The notes beneath the pieces were generated by a model. The model did not search any database. It saw only the letters and a list, made by a program, of their open reading frames with translations, and had not been told where the DNA came from. A program made the position numbers and the translations under genes. From CAZDDY01 sp964504455 (GTDB taxonomy: Bacteria > Patescibacteriota > Minisyncoccia > Phycocordibacterales > UBA9973): 33,235 bases of DNA. Within the stretch, counting starts at the first letter, position 1; each line of letters starts with the position of its first letter. This document shows, piece by piece, positions 29,541-33,235 of this stretch. The stretch lies in assembly GCA_964504455.1 (NCBI GenBank), contig CAZDDY010000004.1:1-33235 (forward strand). Reading direction: 5' to 3'.

Positions 29541-30971
29541 CTATAGATGATGAAACTGCTGACCAATTTTTTCTTTATGTTGTTCAGCCTCTTTAATAAT
29601 TGTCTCCATGACTGCTACTGCTTCAACTGGATATTTTCCAATTGTCGTCTCCTCAGAAAGCATAACAGCATCCGCTCCTTGAAGAATTGCTGTGGTTACG
29701 TCGGTTACCTCTGCGCGAGTTGGCTCTGGATTATTAACCATTGAAACAAGCATCTGTGTTGCTACGATAACTGGTTTACCAGCATCTTGTGCAAGTGTAA
29801 TTATTTTTTCTTGAATAAAAGGTATTTGTTCGATTGGAACTTCATTACCGAGGTCTCCTCGCGCGACCATGACTCCATCTGAAGCAGTAATGATTTCTGA
29901 TAACTTTTCAACCGCTTCTGCCCGTTCAATCTTTGCGATTACCTTTTGATCTCCCTTGCATGCTTTGATGACCTTCTGACATTCTAAAATATCATGGGCT
30001 CCTCCAACAAAAGATACCGCGAAGTATTCAACGCCTAACGATACTGCAAAAGCTATGCACTCTTCATCCCGAGGTGTAATAGCACTTGTATTTTTTGGAT
30101 CGTATCCATGAAACTTTCCTGCTTGAATCCTTGGACCAGGTAAGTCTACGATAATGGGAATATGTTTTTTTGTATCTTTTGATACTTTGCGAATAAGTTC
30201 TATCAAGTCTTTATACCCATCAAATGTTCCATAAGAGAAATTCAATCGAATAACATCAAGTTGATATTCAACCATTTTTTTGAGAACTTCGTATGAAGAT
30301 GATGCTGGTCCGATCGTTGCAACAATCTGTGAGGTTGAATGTGTTTGCGCTGTATGTTCTACTTCACGAACTTCTTTTGAAAGCGAGTGACCATCTTCAG
30401 TAAGTTCATAAATAATGACAGATTCAAATGGCATTTCAATATCTGCAATTACTTCATCAGAAATTGATTCTATATATTTAATAAGTGCACGTAATGAGTT
30501 ACCGTGACCAACAATAAGAACATTCTTACCTTCACGAACGTTCGGGAGAATTGTATCTAAAAAATATGGCAGGACACGATCATATACCATTTTTAAAGTT
30601 TCACCATTTGGAATTGGGTACTCCCACCCTCTTCGAAGTTTTTTAAATTCTTCTTCACCGAGCGCTTCTTCCATTTCCCATTTATTACGTCCGGAATAAT
30701 CTCCGTAGTCTCGCTCATTCAGTGCAGCTGAATGTTCTGTTGGAATTTCAACCACTCCACATGTATTTAAGATACATGAAAGTGTTTCAATTGAACGAAC
30801 TTGCATAGATGCAAACGCGCAATCAATTGATACATCTTTAATCAAGAGACCAATATCTTCTGATTTTTTAAATCCAAGCCCAGTCAAATGTAGATCGTGA
30901 CTTCCGGTCCAACGACCAACCTTATTCCATTCTGATTCTTGATGACGCGCAAGAATAAGTTTTCCTTTCAT
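29541..30971 (-). CDS. Phosphoglycerate mutase-pyruvate kinase fusion
   Basis: 476 residues in one frame. Residues 1-195 are a dPGM-like phosphoglycerate mutase: His10 in ARHQES (usual RHG reads RHQ), Arg59, Glu86 in LNERDYG, and His156 in VGHGNSLRALIKY; the long E. coli insertion before PxTESL is shortened to YPIPNGETL. Residues about 212-465 are the pyruvate kinase A domain: IVATIGPAS, Arg242/Asn244 in IRLNFSYG, Asp276 in DLPGP, Lys347/Glu349 in AKIER, Asp373 in ARGDLGNEVP, and Thr405 in VATQML. The B lid domain is missing (the chain goes from KFHG to SAITPRDEE in about 10 residues) and so is the C-terminal regulatory domain. Leu277 and Arg281 at the K+-dependence positions resemble K+-independent enzymes. 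Third gene of the operon. Confidence 0.93.
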   Translation of the reverse strand: MKGKLILARHQESEWNKVGRWTGSHDLHLTGLGFKKSEDIGLLIKDVSIDCAFASMQVRSIETLSCILNTCGVVEIPTEHSAALNERDYGDYSGRNKWEMEEALGEEEFKKLRRGWEYPIPNGETLKMVYDRVLPYFLDTILPNVREGKNVLIVGHGNSLRALIKYIESISDEVIADIEMPFESVIIYELTEDGHSLSKEVREVEHTAQTHSTSQIVATIGPASSSYEVLKKMVEYQLDVIRLNFSYGTFDGYKDLIELIRKVSKDTKKHIPIIVDLPGPRIQAGKFHGYDPKNTSAITPRDEECIAFAVSLGVEYFAVSFVGGAHDILECQKVIKACKGDQKVIAKIERAEAVEKLSEIITASDGVMVARGDLGNEVPIEQIPFIQEKIITLAQDAGKPVIVATQMLVSMVNNPEPTRAEVTDVTTAILQGADAVMLSEETTIGKYPVEAVAVMETIIKEAEQHKEKIGQQFHHL

Positions 30972-30975
30972 CTTA

Positions 30976-31950
30976 TTATTTCTGTACTATTGTTTCTGGA
31001 ACTCGACCATCAAAAAAATCAATTATTGCTTTTGCTGCACGGAGAGACATTTCATCACGCGCCTCAACACTTGCTGAGGCAATATGTGGAGTAAGAATGA
31101 CATTTTTTAAGCGAGCCAATCCAGGAGAGAGTTTCGGTTCAAACTCAAAAACATCAAGGCCAGCTCCTGCAATTTGCTTTTCTTGCAAAGCACGCACAAG
31201 CGCTTTTTCATCAATAACAGGCCCCCGTGAAGTATTTATGAGAAACGCTGTAGGTTTCATTTTTTCGAATTGTGCCTCGCTAATAAGATGCCGAGTACTT
31301 GGAAGAAGTGGGACGTGTAGGCTCACGACATCGGCACTCGCAAGAAGCTCTTCAATAGAAGAAACTCGACGCGCACCATATAAAGATTCCAGGCGATCAT
31401 TTACTCGGGTATCGCTGTATATAATTTCAAGTCCAAGCGCTTTTGCATAATGAGCAGTACGTTCTCCAATACGACCCGCTCCAATAAGCCCAAAAGTTTT
31501 ACCAAAAATATTTGTACCAACAAAATTCATCGGAGACCATCCTTTGTATTTTTTTTGTCTGACAAAACTATCTGCCTCAACCACTTTGTTTGCAAGAGCA
31601 AGCATAAGAGCGATTGTGTGTTCAGCAACTGCTTCACATGAAGCCTCTGTTGGTGTATTAACAACAGTTATCCCTCGAGTTTGAGCGGAGGAAATGTCGA
31701 TATTATCAAAACCAGTTGCATAGTTTGCATATATTTTTACAGATGGAGCTGCCTCAAAAATATCTGCATCAATATGGTCAGTCAAAAGACAGAGCACGGC
31801 ATCATAATTTGTTTTTTGTAAAGCTTTAATCAACCTTTTTTTTCCGATAACCTCGTCTTTGGTAAAAACATCAACTTGATATCCTCTAGCGCGAAGTAGT
31901 GTGAGTCCTTTTTCAGGTATTTTTCTTGTAACAAAAATTTTTTTATTCAT
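30976..31950 (-). CDS. D-2-hydroxyacid dehydrogenase
   Basis: NAD(P)H-dependent reductase of the D-isomer 2-hydroxyacid family, nearest by eye to glyoxylate/hydroxypyruvate reductases. 324 residues: the substrate domain with NYATGFDNID, the Rossmann motif GLIGAGRIGERTA, the catalytic Arg in NTSRGPVID, Glu in DVFEFEPK, and His in LTPHIASAS. Substrate could be glyoxylate, hydroxypyruvate or pyruvate; its place before the mutase-kinase fusion makes pyruvate reduction to D-lactate an attractive inference. Its start overlaps pyrD by 8 bases, and its stop is 4 bases before the fusion gene. Confidence 0.92.
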   Translation of the reverse strand: MNKKIFVTRKIPEKGLTLLRARGYQVDVFTKDEVIGKKRLIKALQKTNYDAVLCLLTDHIDADIFEAAPSVKIYANYATGFDNIDISSAQTRGITVVNTPTEASCEAVAEHTIALMLALANKVVEADSFVRQKKYKGWSPMNFVGTNIFGKTFGLIGAGRIGERTAHYAKALGLEIIYSDTRVNDRLESLYGARRVSSIEELLASADVVSLHVPLLPSTRHLISEAQFEKMKPTAFLINTSRGPVIDEKALVRALQEKQIAGAGLDVFEFEPKLSPGLARLKNVILTPHIASASVEARDEMSLRAAKAIIDFFDGRVPETIVQK

Positions 31951-33067
31951 AACGATAGTCTGCGCCTACTGCCTGGCTTATATTTATAAATCCGTCTCGT
32001 TTCAATAGATGTGCAAGACGATAATTAATCGTACTGATAACTTGTGGCCCTTCGAAAATCATTCCTGTTATCATCTGCACAAGTGATGCTCCTTGCCTTA
32101 TTTTATGATAAGCATCTTCTGCAGAAAAGACCCCTCCGCACCCAATAAGAATAAATCGCGATCTTTCTTTCTTGTAAATATAGGAAAGTAACTTATCGGC
32201 ACGATCTTGAACAATCTTTCCACTCATTCCTCCAACTTTTGGAACAGTATCATAGATTTTAGAATTATTACGATCCTTTGTCAGGTTACTGCAAATAATG
32301 CCATGAACACGATGCCGGCGTGCAATATCAAGCAACATATCAAGCCAAGGAATTTCTATATCTGGAGAAAGTTTAATAAATATTGGTTTATCTGTTTTGA
32401 TTGTATCAACCTTAGTCAGTAATTGTTCTAAATTTTCAGGAATCAGAAATGGTTGTCCTGTTTGCGTGTTTGGACAACTGACATTTACTGTAATATACGA
32501 AGCTGATGATTTCATATATTCAAAAGCTACGATCATATCTTCTATTGCTCTTGTGGTATCTATAGTATCTTTCGAGTTCGTTGCAGCAACACTTATTCCC
32601 ATTGGAATAGTAAATATCTTTTTTGAGAGACGTCCGGAAATAATTTTAGCTCCATCATTTTTTAATCCATAATACACGACAAGTCCTTTTGACTTTGGAA
32701 GTCTCCATAATTTCTTCCCTTCGTTTCCACGGCACGGAACTCCTGTAATAGACCCAAGCTCAGCAAATCCAAATCCAACTTCAGGGAGAATGTTGGTGAG
32801 CTCAGCATTTTTATCAAATCCTGCTGAAAGCCCTATTGGATTTTCAAATGAAATTCCTAATATATTTTGTTTCAATACCGAGTTTTTGTAGGAAAATAAG
32901 GCTCGGGTGAACCATTTGCCGATTTTACTTTTTCCAAGAAAAACTCCGAAACGTATCATTTTCTCGTGAACCAATTCTGGATCATGGGCAAAAAAAAATG
33001 GCTTAAAGAAGGTTTTATAAAGCCAGTGAATTATTTTATTTCTGAAATTGATGAGAGTATCGTTCAT
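31943..33067 (-). CDS. pyrD: Dihydroorotate dehydrogenase, class 2-like
   Basis: Oxidises dihydroorotate to orotate in pyrimidine synthesis. 374 residues with the class 2 N-terminal amphipathic extension (KTFFKPFFFAHDPELVHEKM) that binds membrane and quinone, then NPIGLSAGFDKNAEL, GFGFAELGSITGVPCRGN and RLPKSKGLVVYYGLKNDG. FMN-site motifs are KLSPD, GGMSGK and GCGGVFSAEDAY. The catalytic loop reads NVSCPNT, with Cys where E. coli and human class 2 enzymes have Ser (NISSPNT). Unusually for this window an AAGGA lies 9 bases before the ATG, with -10 TATACT (33087-33092) upstream. First gene of the operon. Confidence 0.94.
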   Translation of the reverse strand: MNDTLINFRNKIIHWLYKTFFKPFFFAHDPELVHEKMIRFGVFLGKSKIGKWFTRALFSYKNSVLKQNILGISFENPIGLSAGFDKNAELTNILPEVGFGFAELGSITGVPCRGNEGKKLWRLPKSKGLVVYYGLKNDGAKIISGRLSKKIFTIPMGISVAATNSKDTIDTTRAIEDMIVAFEYMKSSASYITVNVSCPNTQTGQPFLIPENLEQLLTKVDTIKTDKPIFIKLSPDIEIPWLDMLLDIARRHRVHGIICSNLTKDRNNSKIYDTVPKVGGMSGKIVQDRADKLLSYIYKKERSRFILIGCGGVFSAEDAYHKIRQGASLVQMITGMIFEGPQVISTINYRLAHLLKRDGFINISQAVGADYRYE

Positions 33068-33086
33068 AGAAGAGTGTCCTTACTCA

Positions 33087-33094
33087 AGTATAGT
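33087..33094. promoter_or_regulatory. pyrD operon promoter, possibly divergent
   Basis: Minus-strand TATACT (33092-33087) with a leader of about 12 nt containing AAGGA. Read on the plus strand, the same bases give TATAGT (33089-33094), which could serve a gene to the right. Confidence 0.55.
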
Positions 33095-33114
33095 CCAGAG
33101 ATATATGTAAAACA

Positions 33115-33235
33115 ATGTTTGTTTGGTTTTTTGATCCCTACAGGATCAGTACACTTTTTCAAATCCCGAACAGAAGACAAGCAGTTGTATTCTTTGTGGC
33201 CCGAGATACAAAACGACCTACAAGATATGTGAGTC
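33115..33235 (+). CDS. Possible start of a divergent gene, cut by the window edge
   Basis: The ATG at 33115 opens a frame that stays open to the edge, 40 codons: MFVWFFDPYRISTLFQIPN, then RRQAVVFFVARDTKRPTRYV. An overlapping plus-strand frame from inside pyrD stops at 33232, and a minus-strand frame is also open here, so the choice rests only on the position after a plus-strand TATAGT and on protein-like composition. No family recognised. Confidence 0.3.
   Translation, partial: MFVWFFDPYRISTLFQIPNRRQAVVFFVARDTKRPTRYVS

Noticed and set aside
1..33235. CRISPR array, insertion sequence, prophage or integrated element
   Set aside because: No regularly spaced direct repeats, transposase, integrase or phage genes were seen; composition and strand organisation are uniform.

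Overview
The window looks like a chromosomal segment of a Candidate Phyla Radiation (Patescibacteria) bacterium, most likely Parcubacteria. The grounds are AT-rich DNA, very tight gene packing, genes starting without Shine-Dalgarno sequences, many orphan small membrane proteins, and the ftsK / single-TM protein / recA order. Stops are almost all TAA or TAG, with TGA closing the doxX-like gene, so the standard code fits. I see no insertion sequence, prophage, integrase or CRISPR array; this is core rather than mobile DNA.

Layout. 1-4.4 kb: partial hypothetical gene, a hairpin-rich spacer, then ftsK, a membrane-anchored Ig-like protein and recA (+). 4.4-9.9 kb: hypothetical membrane gene, EF-P, a secreted protein whose frame has run into efp, the rpsF-ssb-rpsR operon with a structured leader, two tiny basic proteins behind a near-consensus promoter, a TatD nuclease and two small membrane proteins. 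9.9-16 kb: metG with an AI-2E-type permease, tRNA-Ile(UAU), ftsH, a Cys-rich anchored protein and a nitroreductase. 16-22.7 kb: an anchored zincin-like protein without its first metal ligand, an RNA methyltransferase, class I ribonucleotide reductase (nrdA-nrdB), a LOG-family enzyme and a 56-residue membrane protein. 22.8-25.6 kb: a DsbA-like protein, ECF sigma factor, putative anti-sigma factor and exported coiled-coil protein. 25.6-28.2 kb: TSUP and AI-2E permeases, a DoxX-like protein and a 43-residue membrane protein. 28.3-33.1 kb: a four-gene operon pyrD / 2-hydroxyacid dehydrogenase / phosphoglycerate mutase-pyruvate kinase fusion / enolase.

Main points. (1) One polypeptide joins a dPGM-like phosphoglycerate mutase to a pyruvate kinase stripped to its catalytic A domain. 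With enolase as the next gene, two adjacent genes encode the whole 3-phosphoglycerate to pyruvate segment, and a 2-hydroxyacid dehydrogenase sits directly upstream. (2) At least seven genes have a -10 box 6-7 nt before the ATG, which predicts leaderless mRNAs; several of these promoters overlap the terminator of the preceding gene. (3) NrdB carries the residue pattern of the Tyr-less Mn/Fe class Ic enzyme of Chlamydia. (4) Isoleucine AUA codons appear to be read by a rare tRNA-Ile(UAU). (5) Individual proteins have shifted key residues: Gln at the EF-P modification site, Cys as the predicted base of a class 2-like dihydroorotate dehydrogenase, Ala for the first His of a zincin motif.

All calls come from reading the sequence by eye with family knowledge; no database search was possible.
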